DNA from: Paenibacillus sp. EZ-K15
Lineage (GTDB): Bacteria > Bacillota > Bacilli > Paenibacillales > Paenibacillaceae
Direction of reading: 5' to 3'
Length of the DNA: 64,000 nt
Assembly: GCF_002573715.1 (NCBI RefSeq)
Contig: NZ_PDHM01000012.1
Span: 692,791 to 756,790 of the forward strand
Shown here: one piece after another, positions 43,499-52,240 of the stretch
How positions within the stretch are numbered: the stretch's first letter is position 1
How the letters are laid out: each line of letters begins with the position of its first letter
Translations under genes and position numbers: made by a program
The notes under the pieces: model-generated
Seen by the model: the letters and a program-made list of their open reading frames with translations, nothing else
The model's database searches: none
Told to the model about the DNA's origin: nothing

Positions 43499-46375
43499 AT
43501 GAAATTTGCCGTATTGGATTTTGAAACCACGGGCAACCAGTCAGCAGATGAGATCATTCAGGTTGGACTGGCCATCATCGAAGAGGATCGAAGCATCTCC
43601 CGCGTATACGGCACCTATGTCAATCCCGGGATTCCGATCCCTCCTTTTATTACCGGTTTGACCGGCATTTCCGACAGTGATGTAGCGAATGCTCCGTCAT
43701 TGGAAGAAATGATGATGGAACTCGTGCCCATGCTCGACGATGTTGTATTGGTTGGGCATAATGTCGCTTTTGATTTTAACTTTTTGCAAAATGCACTCGA
43801 TCGCTGCGGCTATTTACCGTTCAGCGGCCGAATTCTAGATACGATGCACTTCTTAAAAATATGTTTTCCCTCGCTGCCTTCTTATCAGCTCGGGATGGTC
43901 TCTTCTCATTTCGGTCTGGAGCATGACCGTCCGCATCAGGCGGACAGCGATGCGCTTGCCACAGCCTATGCGCTGCTGAAATGCCTGGAGGAGATCGATG
44001 AGCTACCTCTGCTTACCGTGCAGCGGTTAAGCGACCTGTTTGCCGACGAGGACAGCGACCTGGCCTGGTTCTTTGACGGCATCCGTGCTGACAGGGAGTT
44101 TCAGGCTGTACAAGCCGGAGACACCCATACGTACTATCGTCAATTTGCCCTGGCCGTTGACGATTGGAACGATATTGCGCCTGTCAGGGATGAGTCGGAG
44201 CCTAATCCGCTGGCGGATGTAAGCTTTGAGCAATACATGAATGATGTCCGTGAACGCCTAAAGGAAACGCTGCCTCATTATGAGAGCAGGGATGCCCAGG
44301 ACATGATGTTTCAGGAAGTGATGCAGGCCCTGGATGACAATAAACATTTATTGATCGAAGCCGGCACGGGAACAGGCAAATCCCTCGGGTATTTGCTGCC
44401 GTCGATTTATCAAAGCGTGAAGCAGGAACAGAAGGTTATGGTGAGCACGCATACAATCAACCTTCAAGAACAGCTGCGTGACCGGGATATTCCCCTGCTC
44501 ACCCAGGTTGTTCCTTTTCCTTTTAAAGCGGCTATTTTCAAGGGAAGAGGCCATTATTTGTGTTTGAGAAAATTTGAACATAAAATAAATAGAAGAGATT
44601 TTCATTCCCCGAAGGAAGATGTGATCACCGCGGCGCAGATGCTGGTCTGGCTGACCCAGACGGAGAACGGGGATGATGAAGAGCTGAACTTTGGCGGTCG
44701 CGGAGGGGATTTCTGGGAAACGATCTCCAGCGATTCGGATTCCTGCCTTGGCCGTGCCTGCCCATGGTTCCGCAAATGCTACTATCACAGGGCCAAACAT
44801 GAAGCGGGCATCGCGGATGTTGTCATTACGAACCATTCGAAGCTGTTCACCGACGTAAAAGCGAATCATCAGCTGCTTCCGAGTTATGAGCGTCTCGTTA
44901 TTGACGAAGCGCATCATCTGGAGGACGTCGCCGGCAAGCACCTTGGCTTGCAGATGAAATATTTTTCGGTTGTCCATACGTTGACCCGTATGTACAAAGA
45001 CAGCCGCAGCGGTCAGCTTCCGGCTCTTCGCCAGCTGCTGCAAGCATCATCGCATGAGAAGGCTGTCGAGTGGTCCTCCATCATAGACCGGATTTATCCG
45101 GATCTGATCACCGCAAAAGAGAATTGGGACCGGCTCAGCGATCAATTGTTCGGACTCCTTCCGGAACGCGGAGACGCGACTCCGGGGGATGCCGGTCAAT
45201 TCTCGCTTCGCTTATCGCCTCTGAAGAAGCCGAAGGATTGGGATTCGCTGGCCGAGCTGGAGCATCAAATTCATGTGACGCTGGGCGATGTCGTTCGCAA
45301 GGGTGACAAGCTGATCGCCGAGATGAAGGAAGATCTGGACGACTACAGCGCGGACAGTTTGTTAACAGACCTATCGGGTCTGTTTAAGGACCTGGCCGCA
45401 CACCGCGAGGACCTGAGGTCCTTCATGGCTCTGAATGATGAAGGCACGGTATACTGGATGGAGGCTAACGGGAATTTCCGCGGCAAATCGCTGCAGCTTT
45501 ATGCAGTGCCTGTCGATGTAAGCACCCACTTGAAGGAATTGTTTTTTGACAAGAAACAAAGCGTGATCCTGACATCGGCGACCTTGTCGGTGGACAAATC
45601 GTTTCAGTTCATGATCGAGAACTTGGGTCTTCAGGAAGCGGCAGATAGCGGCAACCTGAACACGGTTCTGCTGCCGTCCCCGTTTAATTACAGGGAGCAG
45701 GCCCTCCTTGTCGTGCCGCGCGATTTTCCGAGCGTGAAGGGCTCGGTCGGGGATGCACTCTTTGTGAATACACTTGTGCAATCATTGGCCGATACGGCAA
45801 TCGCTACGCATGGCCGCATGCTTGTGCTGTTCACCTCGTACCGCATGCTGCGTCAGGTGCACGAGCCGTTGAAGGAGGCGCTGGCATCCAGCGATATTAC
45901 GGTACTGGGACAAGGGATGGACGGAACCAGCCGTACCAAGTTAATCCGGAGATTCCAGGATAGCAGCGCTTCCGTCTTGCTGGGTACCAGCTCCTTCTGG
46001 GAAGGGGTAGACATACCCGGTGAGGCGCTCACTTGCCTTGCGATCATCCGGCTGCCGTTCCAGCCGCCGAATCATCCCTTGGTCGAAGCCAAGAGCGAAT
46101 TGCTGCAGCAGCAGAAGAAGAACCCGTTCATGAAGCTTTCGGTTCCGCAAGCGGTCATTCGCTTCAAACAGGGATTTGGCCGACTGGTGCGGACCGCGCA
46201 AGATAAGGGGATTGTCATCGTCTACGATACCCGGGTCATTGAATCCTATTACGGGAAATATTTCTTATATTCTTTGCCGGGGCCGAAGATGGAGCACATG
46301 CCGACAGAGGGGATCGTTCCCCGAATTTCGGAATGGCTGCAGGAAGAGGCAGGCGTAGAGAACCAAGCTGAATAA
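43499..46375 (+). CDS. dinG: DinG-family 3'-5' exonuclease/helicase
   Basis: 958 residues. N-terminal DnaQ-type exonuclease (about 1-165: FAVLDFETTGNQSADEIIQ, GHNVAFDFNFL, HQADSDALAT), then an XPD/DinG-type helicase core with Walker A AGTGTGKSLGYLLP (about 286-299), four Cys of a possible Fe-S or structural site region (C...CPWFRKCYY), DEAHHLED (about 467) and GTSSFWEGVDIPG, ending in QGFGRLVRT. In B. subtilis the protein is an exonuclease with little helicase activity. ATG 43499 follows AAAGGG by 11 bases. Confidence 0.93.
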   Translation: MKFAVLDFETTGNQSADEIIQVGLAIIEEDRSISRVYGTYVNPGIPIPPFITGLTGISDSDVANAPSLEEMMMELVPMLDDVVLVGHNVAFDFNFLQNALDRCGYLPFSGRILDTMHFLKICFPSLPSYQLGMVSSHFGLEHDRPHQADSDALATAYALLKCLEEIDELPLLTVQRLSDLFADEDSDLAWFFDGIRADREFQAVQAGDTHTYYRQFALAVDDWNDIAPVRDESEPNPLADVSFEQYMNDVRERLKETLPHYESRDAQDMMFQEVMQALDDNKHLLIEAGTGTGKSLGYLLPSIYQSVKQEQKVMVSTHTINLQEQLRDRDIPLLTQVVPFPFKAAIFKGRGHYLCLRKFEHKINRRDFHSPKEDVITAAQMLVWLTQTENGDDEELNFGGRGGDFWETISSDSDSCLGRACPWFRKCYYHRAKHEAGIADVVITNHSKLFTDVKANHQLLPSYERLVIDEAHHLEDVAGKHLGLQMKYFSVVHTLTRMYKDSRSGQLPALRQLLQASSHEKAVEWSSIIDRIYPDLITAKENWDRLSDQLFGLLPERGDATPGDAGQFSLRLSPLKKPKDWDSLAELEHQIHVTLGDVVRKGDKLIAEMKEDLDDYSADSLLTDLSGLFKDLAAHREDLRSFMALNDEGTVYWMEANGNFRGKSLQLYAVPVDVSTHLKELFFDKKQSVILTSATLSVDKSFQFMIENLGLQEAADSGNLNTVLLPSPFNYREQALLVVPRDFPSVKGSVGDALFVNTLVQSLADTAIATHGRMLVLFTSYRMLRQVHEPLKEALASSDITVLGQGMDGTSRTKLIRRFQDSSASVLLGTSSFWEGVDIPGEALTCLAIIRLPFQPPNHPLVEAKSELLQQQKKNPFMKLSVPQAVIRFKQGFGRLVRTAQDKGIVIVYDTRVIESYYGKYFLYSLPGPKMEHMPTEGIVPRISEWLQEEAGVENQAE

Positions 46376-46447
46376 AAGCGAAACAATGAACGAAATGATC
46401 GGTCACAAAAAAATGTAGTTATTAACCTATTATTAGGGGGAGCATGA

Positions 46448-47113
46448 ATGAAATCGGAAAAAATTTCGGAAGCCGTGGTCCGCAGATTACCTGTATACTT
46501 GCGCTATTTGAATGAGCTTCAGAAAAGGGAGGTCTCCACGGTTTCCTCCCAGGAACTGGGACAAAAACTGGACCTCAATCCTGCTCAAATTCGTAAGGAC
46601 CTAGCGTATTTCGGTGATTTTGGACGGAAAGGGATCGGATATGACGTATCTTATCTGATCGAGAAAATTCGCCAGATTCTAAAGCTGGACCAGAAGATCA
46701 ATGTCGCATTGATTGGGGCCGGTAATCTTGGACATGCATTATCGAATTACAATGCATTTCTGAAGGACAATATGAAGATTGTGGCGGTTTTCGATTCGTA
46801 TTCTCCCAAAGTTGGTATGAAAATTAACAATTTGGTTGTACAGCCGATGGAGGAACTGGAGAAGACGGTTCATGAGTACGGCATTCGTATCGGGATAATC
46901 ACCGTTCCGGATTTTGAAGCGCAGAATGTAGCAAATCAGCTTATCGCTGCAGGCATCGAGGCTATCCTGAATTTTGCGCCAACCATCCTGAAAGCCCCAT
47001 CCCATATCCGGATTCATACGGCTGATTTTACTACGGATTTGCAGAGTTTGGCCTATTATTTGGATAACGGCAAGGAGGATGCAGCACATGACGACAACGA
47101 AGTGGATGGTTAA
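46448..47113 (+). CDS. rex: Redox-sensing transcriptional repressor Rex
   Basis: Senses NADH/NAD ratio and represses fermentation and respiratory genes. 221 residues: winged-helix domain (about 1-85, SSQELGQKLDLNPAQIRKDL, DFGRKGIGYDV) and NAD-binding domain (VALIGAGNLGHALSNY, about 88-103; DSYSPKVG). AGGGGGAGC precedes the ATG. A half-site GTCACAAA at 46402-46409 weakly resembles the Rex operator. Unusual place: shares ends with mtaD. Confidence 0.95.
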   Translation: MKSEKISEAVVRRLPVYLRYLNELQKREVSTVSSQELGQKLDLNPAQIRKDLAYFGDFGRKGIGYDVSYLIEKIRQILKLDQKINVALIGAGNLGHALSNYNAFLKDNMKIVAVFDSYSPKVGMKINNLVVQPMEELEKTVHEYGIRIGIITVPDFEAQNVANQLIAAGIEAILNFAPTILKAPSHIRIHTADFTTDLQSLAYYLDNGKEDAAHDDNEVDG

Positions 47114-48389
47114 GAACGGAACGTTTGCGGTACTAGAGGAAGGAAGATCCGTGCTACGCGGATATATGGTTGTGGAGAATGACCGGATAACCTACCTAGG
47201 TGAAGAAGAGCCAACCGTCCAAGAGGGAACAGAAGTTATCGACGGAACTCATCTGTTTTTCCTACCTGGGTTGGTGAACACGCACGGACATGCGGCGATG
47301 TCGCTGCTCCGCGGTTATGGCGACGATCTGGCACTGCAGGTATGGCTTCAGGAAAAAATGTGGCCTATGGAAGCCAAATTCACGGCCGACGATGTATACT
47401 GGGGAACCGCACTCTCCGTGCTGGAGATGATCAAAGGCGGAACCACGACGTTTGTGGATATGTATGATCATATGGATCAGGTTGCTAAGGTTGTACAGGA
47501 CTCAGGAATGCGCGGCGTTCTGACACGCGGTGTGATTGGATTATGTCCGCCTGAGGTGCAGCAGCAGAAGCTGGATGAGGCGGTTGCATTCGCAAAAGAC
47601 TGGCATGGCAAGGCTGACGGGAGAATTACGACTATGATCTCGCCGCATGCACCTTATACATGCCCACCGGATTTCATCGAAAAATTCGTTCAGGCATCCC
47701 ATGATTTGAATCTGCCTTTGCATACGCATATGTCCGAAACGGAAACGGAAGTAGCTCAGAATGTAAATGACTACGGACTTCGCCCTGTTGCCCATTTGGA
47801 GAAGCTTGGCATGTTCTCCCGGCCAACGCTGCTTGCGCATGCCGTCCATCTGACCGATGAAGAAATCGAAATCCTGGCCAAGCATCAAGTTATGGTGTCG
47901 CATAATCCAGGCAGCAATTTGAAGCTTGCCAGCGGCATTGCACGCGTGCCTGCACTGCTGAAAGCCGGGGTCACCGTGTCATTGGGTACCGATGGACCTG
48001 CGAGCAATAATAATCTGGATATGTTTGAAGAGATGCGTCTGGCGGCATTGATTCATAAAGGGGTAAGCGGGGATCCTACCGCAATTCCTGCATCCGAAGC
48101 GCTTCGGATGGGTACAGAGTATGGAGCCAAGTCAGCCTTCCTTACGGATATCGGTACGCTTGCGGTAGGTATGAAAGCAGATATGATCGCACTGAACACG
48201 GATCAGGCGCACTTCCTTCCGAAGACGGATTACATTTCTCATGCTATCTACTCCGCAAGTACGAAGGATGTTGAGCATGTATGGGTTGACGGTAAGCAGG
48301 TAGTAAAGAATGGCGCGAGTCTTACTCTCGATGAGGAACGTATCCGCCGGGAAGCGCAGCGTGCCTTTGAGCGTCTTACAACCCTCTAG
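47088..48389 (+). CDS. mtaD: 5'-methylthioadenosine/S-adenosylhomocysteine deaminase
   Basis: Metal-dependent amidohydrolase (433 residues). Metal ligands in NTHGHAAMSLLRG (about 64-76), HTHMSETETEV, LLAHAVHLTDEE and GTDGPASNNNLDMFEEM; imidazolone-type C-terminus. The ATG at 47088 has AAGGAGG 11 bases upstream, inside the end of rex (26-base overlap). Another methionine-salvage gene, mtnB, is at 63297. Confidence 0.9.
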   Translation: MTTTKWMVKNGTFAVLEEGRSVLRGYMVVENDRITYLGEEEPTVQEGTEVIDGTHLFFLPGLVNTHGHAAMSLLRGYGDDLALQVWLQEKMWPMEAKFTADDVYWGTALSVLEMIKGGTTTFVDMYDHMDQVAKVVQDSGMRGVLTRGVIGLCPPEVQQQKLDEAVAFAKDWHGKADGRITTMISPHAPYTCPPDFIEKFVQASHDLNLPLHTHMSETETEVAQNVNDYGLRPVAHLEKLGMFSRPTLLAHAVHLTDEEIEILAKHQVMVSHNPGSNLKLASGIARVPALLKAGVTVSLGTDGPASNNNLDMFEEMRLAALIHKGVSGDPTAIPASEALRMGTEYGAKSAFLTDIGTLAVGMKADMIALNTDQAHFLPKTDYISHAIYSASTKDVEHVWVDGKQVVKNGASLTLDEERIRREAQRAFERLTTL

Positions 48390-48420
48390 GGAATAATCAA
48401 GGGGAGCGAGGAAGACGGAA

Positions 48421-48939
48421 TTGAAGAAAAAAACGAAGTGGATATTGCTGAGTGTGTCCAGCGTGCTGCTGTTACTGCTTGGTCTACAGCTCTATTATTC
48501 ATATGTTATGAAAGATACTTGGAATGAAGAAAGAATGGCGATTGTTGCCGCCAAACAACATGGCCAATTGGTTACGTCCGGGAAGACCTATAAATCGGTG
48601 TGGGGCGAGGATAATAACTATTGGGTGGTAACCGGGAAGGATCAAGACAATCAAGATCGTATGGTATGGGTAAAATTTACGGATGACAACGTACCTGTTG
48701 AAGGTGCTGACGCTGTCCAGTCCGTTTTATTGAATACGGGGATGTCAGAAGCCCAAATGCGGGATCAGATCTATAACGAATTGCCTGGAGTGGAAATTAA
48801 GCGGTTGCTGCCTGGAATGTATGAGGGCGAGTATGCATGGCAGCTGCAGTATGAACACAACGGTCAGCGCGGCTATCGGTTTTATCGTTTTCAAGATGGT
48901 AACACTATCGGGAATGACATTATTCTTCCAAATCAATAA
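48421..48939 (+). CDS. YpmB-like membrane-anchored protein (DUF5590)
   Basis: 172 residues: N-terminal membrane segment (about 7-23) then a DUF5590-type extracellular domain (WNEERMAIVAAKQHGQLVTS..., VWGEDNNYWVVTGKD). Same position class as B. subtilis ypmB between dinG and asnS. TTG start at 48421 with GGGGAGCGAGGAAG upstream. Function unknown; aspB, its Bacillus neighbour, is absent. Confidence 0.8.
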   Translation: MKKKTKWILLSVSSVLLLLLGLQLYYSYVMKDTWNEERMAIVAAKQHGQLVTSGKTYKSVWGEDNNYWVVTGKDQDNQDRMVWVKFTDDNVPVEGADAVQSVLLNTGMSEAQMRDQIYNELPGVEIKRLLPGMYEGEYAWQLQYEHNGQRGYRFYRFQDGNTIGNDIILPNQ

Positions 48940-48948
48940 AAATGTAGA

Positions 48949-48989
48949 AGAGAGGCGCCCTTTAATATTCATTGGGCGCCTCTCTTTTC
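48949..48989 (+). terminator. Terminator after ypmB-like gene
   Basis: AGAGAGGCGCCC / GGGCGCCTCTCTT stem of 11-12 pairs, then TTTTCCTTT. Confidence 0.9.
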
Positions 48990-48999
48990 CTTTAGTAAT

Positions 49000-49013
49000 T
49001 GTAAGCGCATTCA
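49000..49013 (+). promoter_or_regulatory. cre (CcpA) box upstream of the FtsH-like operon
   Basis: TGTAAGCGCATTCA fits TGNAANCGNWNNCA at every fixed position. It lies 65 bases upstream of the -10 box at 49081-49086, a distance more usual for CcpA activation than for blocking. Confidence 0.6.
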
Positions 49014-49077
49014 GAAAGAATATGGAAAAACTGTTCTAAATATTTTCACAGACATGCATGAAAAAGTATATAAGATG

Positions 49078-49086
49078 TGATATACT
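49078..49086 (+). promoter_or_regulatory. Extended -10 promoter of the FtsH-like operon
   Basis: TGATATACT (TG 49078-49079, TATACT 49081-49086); no strong -35. Leader of about 110 bases. Confidence 0.45.
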
Positions 49087-49204
49087 CGTACTTGTACAAA
49101 AAGAGCATACAAAATACATGCATCGCAATATATCGTTGTTATATGTATTATTGTGTCATAGAATGATAGACAAAATTTCATATAGGAAATGAAGGAGGAA
49201 CTTC

Positions 49205-49738
49205 ATGAAACTACGCATTGTACCTATCATGCTGACTGTCGTGATCTCAGCATCGGTTCTCTTTGGCGGATGGTTTCTGTATCGGCAGATGGCTTTGCAG
49301 AACCCGCTGGCAAATGTTGTGTCACAATATGACGGCGTGAAGGATTCTCATATAGATATTAAACAGAATACCGTTACTTTGAATCTTGATTTGGCTCCGG
49401 ATACGAATTTACAAGGCTTGGTTCAGCATATTAAGAAGGAAGGCAAGTCTGTGATTGGTAAGCGGGAATTGAAAATCCAGGTGGAGGACCATTCCTCGGA
49501 AGCACTGGATCAATGGTGGGAGAAGGCGATGCTGTCTGTCGCTGAAGCGATGGACAATAAGCAGTATACCGATATTCAATCATCGCTTGAGCAGCTTGCT
49601 GATCAGTCGCCGAATTTGAAAGCAAAGGCAACGATTGATGACACCCATGTCTATGTCAGCTTGTCAGACGGCAAGTCTGGTAAATTTATAATCTTGCCGC
49701 GTCAACCTGGCAAAATGGAGGTGTGGAATCATGCCTAA
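49205..49738 (+). CDS. Membrane-anchored protein of unknown function
   Basis: 177 residues: one N-terminal membrane segment (about 5-25) and a soluble domain (IDIKQNTVTLNLDLAPDTNLQ..., SGKFIILPRQPG). AAGGAGGAAC precedes the ATG. It overlaps the FtsH-like gene by eight bases, so it is likely a partner or regulator of that ATPase. Confidence 0.8.
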   Translation: MKLRIVPIMLTVVISASVLFGGWFLYRQMALQNPLANVVSQYDGVKDSHIDIKQNTVTLNLDLAPDTNLQGLVQHIKKEGKSVIGKRELKIQVEDHSSEALDQWWEKAMLSVAEAMDNKQYTDIQSSLEQLADQSPNLKAKATIDDTHVYVSLSDGKSGKFIILPRQPGKMEVWNHA

Positions 49739-51233
49739 ATTAGCTAAAGAAGTCATGTTAGGCTTTATTCCCGTTTTGTTGGTATTCCTAGTGTTTGTCG
49801 GCGTGAACATCGTGCCCTTGCTCATCGCTGCAGCACTTGTAGGCGGCTTGTTGTTTATTGCTAAGATGAAGGGCGGCATCGCTGTAGGCGCAGGGAATGA
49901 GCGCAAGCGGAAAAAGAGCGGACCTGCCAAGCTGACGTTCGAAGAAATCGGCGGGCAGGATAATGCCAAGCAAGAGCTGCGAGAAGCATTGGATTTTCTG
50001 ATTCGTCATGAAGACATTAAGAAATTCGGCATTCGTCCGTTAAAGGGCATTCTCCTCACCGGGCCTCCGGGAACAGGGAAGACGTTGATGGCGAAAGCCG
50101 CTGCCCATTATACGGATTCGATTTTTGTCGCTGCATCCGGCAGTGAATTTGTTGAGATGTATGTCGGTGTTGGTGCAGGTCGGATCCGGGATTTGTTCAA
50201 GGATGCCCGGAACCGTGCGGCAAAAGAAAACAAGCAAAACGCCATCATCTTCATCGATGAGGTTGATGTTATTGGCGGTAAACGCGAAGGTGGCCAGCAG
50301 CGAGAGTATGACCAGACGCTGAATCAGCTGCTAACCGAGATGGATGGCATCTATTCACAGGATACTCCTCGCATCCTGGTTATCGCCGCAACAAACCGGA
50401 AAGAAATGCTGGATAGCGCACTGCTGCGTCCAGGTCGATTCGACCGTCATATTCAGGTGGATCTGCCGGATAAGAAGGGGCGCACCCACATCTTGAATCT
50501 GCATGCGGGTAATAAGCCGCTGCATGAAGATGTTGACCTGGAGAAAATCGCCGAGGAAGCTTACGGCTTCTCGGGTGCACAGCTTGAGAGCGTCATGAAT
50601 GAAGCTGCCATTTATACGATGCGTGAGAATGGGCAGTTTATCCATCAGCGTCATTTGTCCATGGCGATTGACAAGGTCATGATGGGTGAGCGTTCTGATC
50701 GCGAATCGAATTTGGAAGAGAAGAAGCGCGTTGCCATCCACGAATTGGGACATGCAATCATGGCAGAGCTTGTGCGTCCCGGCAGTGTGAAACAAGTTGC
50801 CCTCAGCCCGCGTGGTAAGGCACTTGGTTATGTTCGTCATAACCCGCAGGAGGAGCAATATCTGTACACAAAATCCTTCCTGGAAGAGCAAATTATGATC
50901 GCGCTTGGCGGTGCGGCCGCCGAAGAGATCTTTTACGGGGGGCGAAGCACAGGCTCAAGCAATGACTTTGAGCAATCGCTGAACATCGTGGAGACGATGA
51001 TGAAGTCTGGTTTGACGTCGCTGGGCATTGTTAACATGAATATGGTAACAACTGAAGAGTTAATGAAAGAGAATAATGTGATTCTGGAAGAGTTAATGAA
51101 CCGCACCAAGAATCTATTGGAACAGAAACGGCCAATATTCGACAATTCTCTCGATATCCTATTAAAGGAAGAAATCCTCTCCGGGGAACAATTTCGTTGT
51201 CAATTTCGTGAAAACGCGCTTTTACCAGCATAA
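49731..51233 (+). CDS. FtsH-like AAA ATPase/metalloprotease paralog
   Basis: 500 residues, clearly shorter than housekeeping FtsH (about 600-700). Two N-terminal membrane segments (about 8-45) are separated by only a few residues, so the external FtsH domain is missing. Then AAA core: GPPGTGKTLMAKAAAH (about 111-126), IIFIDEVDVIGG (Walker B), LLRPGRFDRHIQVDLP (SRH); then the zinc protease site HELGH (about 337-341) with the third ligand Asp in SSNDFEQ. All catalytic residues are present. GGAGGTG precedes the ATG. Probably membrane protein turnover under specific conditions. Confidence 0.88.
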   Translation: MPKLAKEVMLGFIPVLLVFLVFVGVNIVPLLIAAALVGGLLFIAKMKGGIAVGAGNERKRKKSGPAKLTFEEIGGQDNAKQELREALDFLIRHEDIKKFGIRPLKGILLTGPPGTGKTLMAKAAAHYTDSIFVAASGSEFVEMYVGVGAGRIRDLFKDARNRAAKENKQNAIIFIDEVDVIGGKREGGQQREYDQTLNQLLTEMDGIYSQDTPRILVIAATNRKEMLDSALLRPGRFDRHIQVDLPDKKGRTHILNLHAGNKPLHEDVDLEKIAEEAYGFSGAQLESVMNEAAIYTMRENGQFIHQRHLSMAIDKVMMGERSDRESNLEEKKRVAIHELGHAIMAELVRPGSVKQVALSPRGKALGYVRHNPQEEQYLYTKSFLEEQIMIALGGAAAEEIFYGGRSTGSSNDFEQSLNIVETMMKSGLTSLGIVNMNMVTTEELMKENNVILEELMNRTKNLLEQKRPIFDNSLDILLKEEILSGEQFRCQFRENALLPA

Positions 51234-51258
51234 ATTGTTATGCTGGTTATTTTTTTTT
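51224..51258 (+). terminator. Terminator overlapping the FtsH-like stop
   Basis: ACCAGCATAA / TTATGCTGGT with ATTG loop, then TA and nine Ts; the stop TAA is inside the stem. Confidence 0.95.
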
Positions 51259-51312
51259 ACTTTTTTGTCGTGCTAAGATATTATTATACTTTGTGCTCTG
51301 AAAATGTATTTT

Positions 51313-51341
51313 TCGACAAATGGGGTACAATAAAGTATAGA
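51313..51341 (+). promoter_or_regulatory. Sigma-A promoter of hbd-ackA
   Basis: TCGACA (51313-51318), 17 bases, TATAGA (51336-51341). Short leader of about 20 bases, nearly all ribosome-binding region. Confidence 0.5.
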
Positions 51342-51367
51342 GATAAGGAAAGGGTGGAGTAGAAACC

Positions 51368-52240
51368 ATGTACTTCAAAAAAATCGGCGTTGTAGGCGGC
51401 GGGACTATGGGGCAGGGCATTGCGGAGATGCTCGCAGCCAAAGGTCTTGACGTACTGCTCGTAGAGAAAACTCCAGAGAAACTGGACTATTCATACCGAA
51501 TGATCGAGACCAGTCTAGATAAACAATTGGAGAAGTGGGGAATTACCCAGGCAGAGAAGAAACTTATACTGAACCGGATTCAAAAAGTAACTCATTTTGC
51601 CGAGCTTAGCACCTGCGATATGGTGATTGAGACCATAATAGAGGACTTGGAAGCGAAGAAAGAAGTATTTTCACAGCTTGATCAAGTATGTCCGAGCCAT
51701 GTGATATTAGCAAGTAATACATCCACGCTTAGTTTGACGGAGCTCGCCAGCTCTACCAAATATCCTGAGCGTGTTATTGGCATGCACTTCATTCATCCTG
51801 TTTCCAAGGTAGACCTTGTTGAAATCATCCGCGGCTTGAAAACTTCGGAACATACGTTTACGGAAACGAAACGCTTTGTTGAAGAAGTTTCGGATAAAAA
51901 AGGCATCATGGTGTATGAGTCTCCAGGTTTCGTTACAACCCGCATGATTACCCTCATGATCAATGAAGCGATGCATCTGCTGCAAGAAGGCGTGGCTTCG
52001 GCGGAAGATATCGATGACGCGATGAGAATCGGATATAACTTCCAGCATGGACCGCTTGAGATGGCCGACCGTTTCGGCCTGGATTCCATTCTCGCTGCGC
52101 TCGAACGCATGTTCCGCGAGTACGGCGAACTGAAATACCGTCCATCGATTGTCTTGAAGAAACTGGTCCGCGCAGGGCAACTGGGCGTCAAAACCGGAGA
52201 AGGCTTTTTCAAGTACGATAAGGATGGTGACCGGGTATGA
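51368..52240 (+). CDS. hbd: 3-hydroxybutyryl-CoA dehydrogenase-like protein
   Basis: NAD-dependent 3-hydroxyacyl-CoA dehydrogenase, 290 residues: IGVVGGGTMGQGIAEMLAAKG (Rossmann start; first 20 at 5-24), ASNTSTLSLTEL, the catalytic His in GMHFIHPVSKVDLVEI (about 138-153), and the substrate-binding C-domain with GFVTTRM and GPLEMADRFGLD. It overlaps ackA by four bases. The ribosome-binding region GGGTGGAG with following bases (51352-51367) is complementary to the small RNA at 22652-22667. Confidence 0.9.
   Translation: MYFKKIGVVGGGTMGQGIAEMLAAKGLDVLLVEKTPEKLDYSYRMIETSLDKQLEKWGITQAEKKLILNRIQKVTHFAELSTCDMVIETIIEDLEAKKEVFSQLDQVCPSHVILASNTSTLSLTELASSTKYPERVIGMHFIHPVSKVDLVEIIRGLKTSEHTFTETKRFVEEVSDKKGIMVYESPGFVTTRMITLMINEAMHLLQEGVASAEDIDDAMRIGYNFQHGPLEMADRFGLDSILAALERMFREYGELKYRPSIVLKKLVRAGQLGVKTGEGFFKYDKDGDRV

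Noticed and set aside
46402..46409. Rex operator before rex
   Set aside because: Only a half-site GTCACAAA; the inverted partner is missing.
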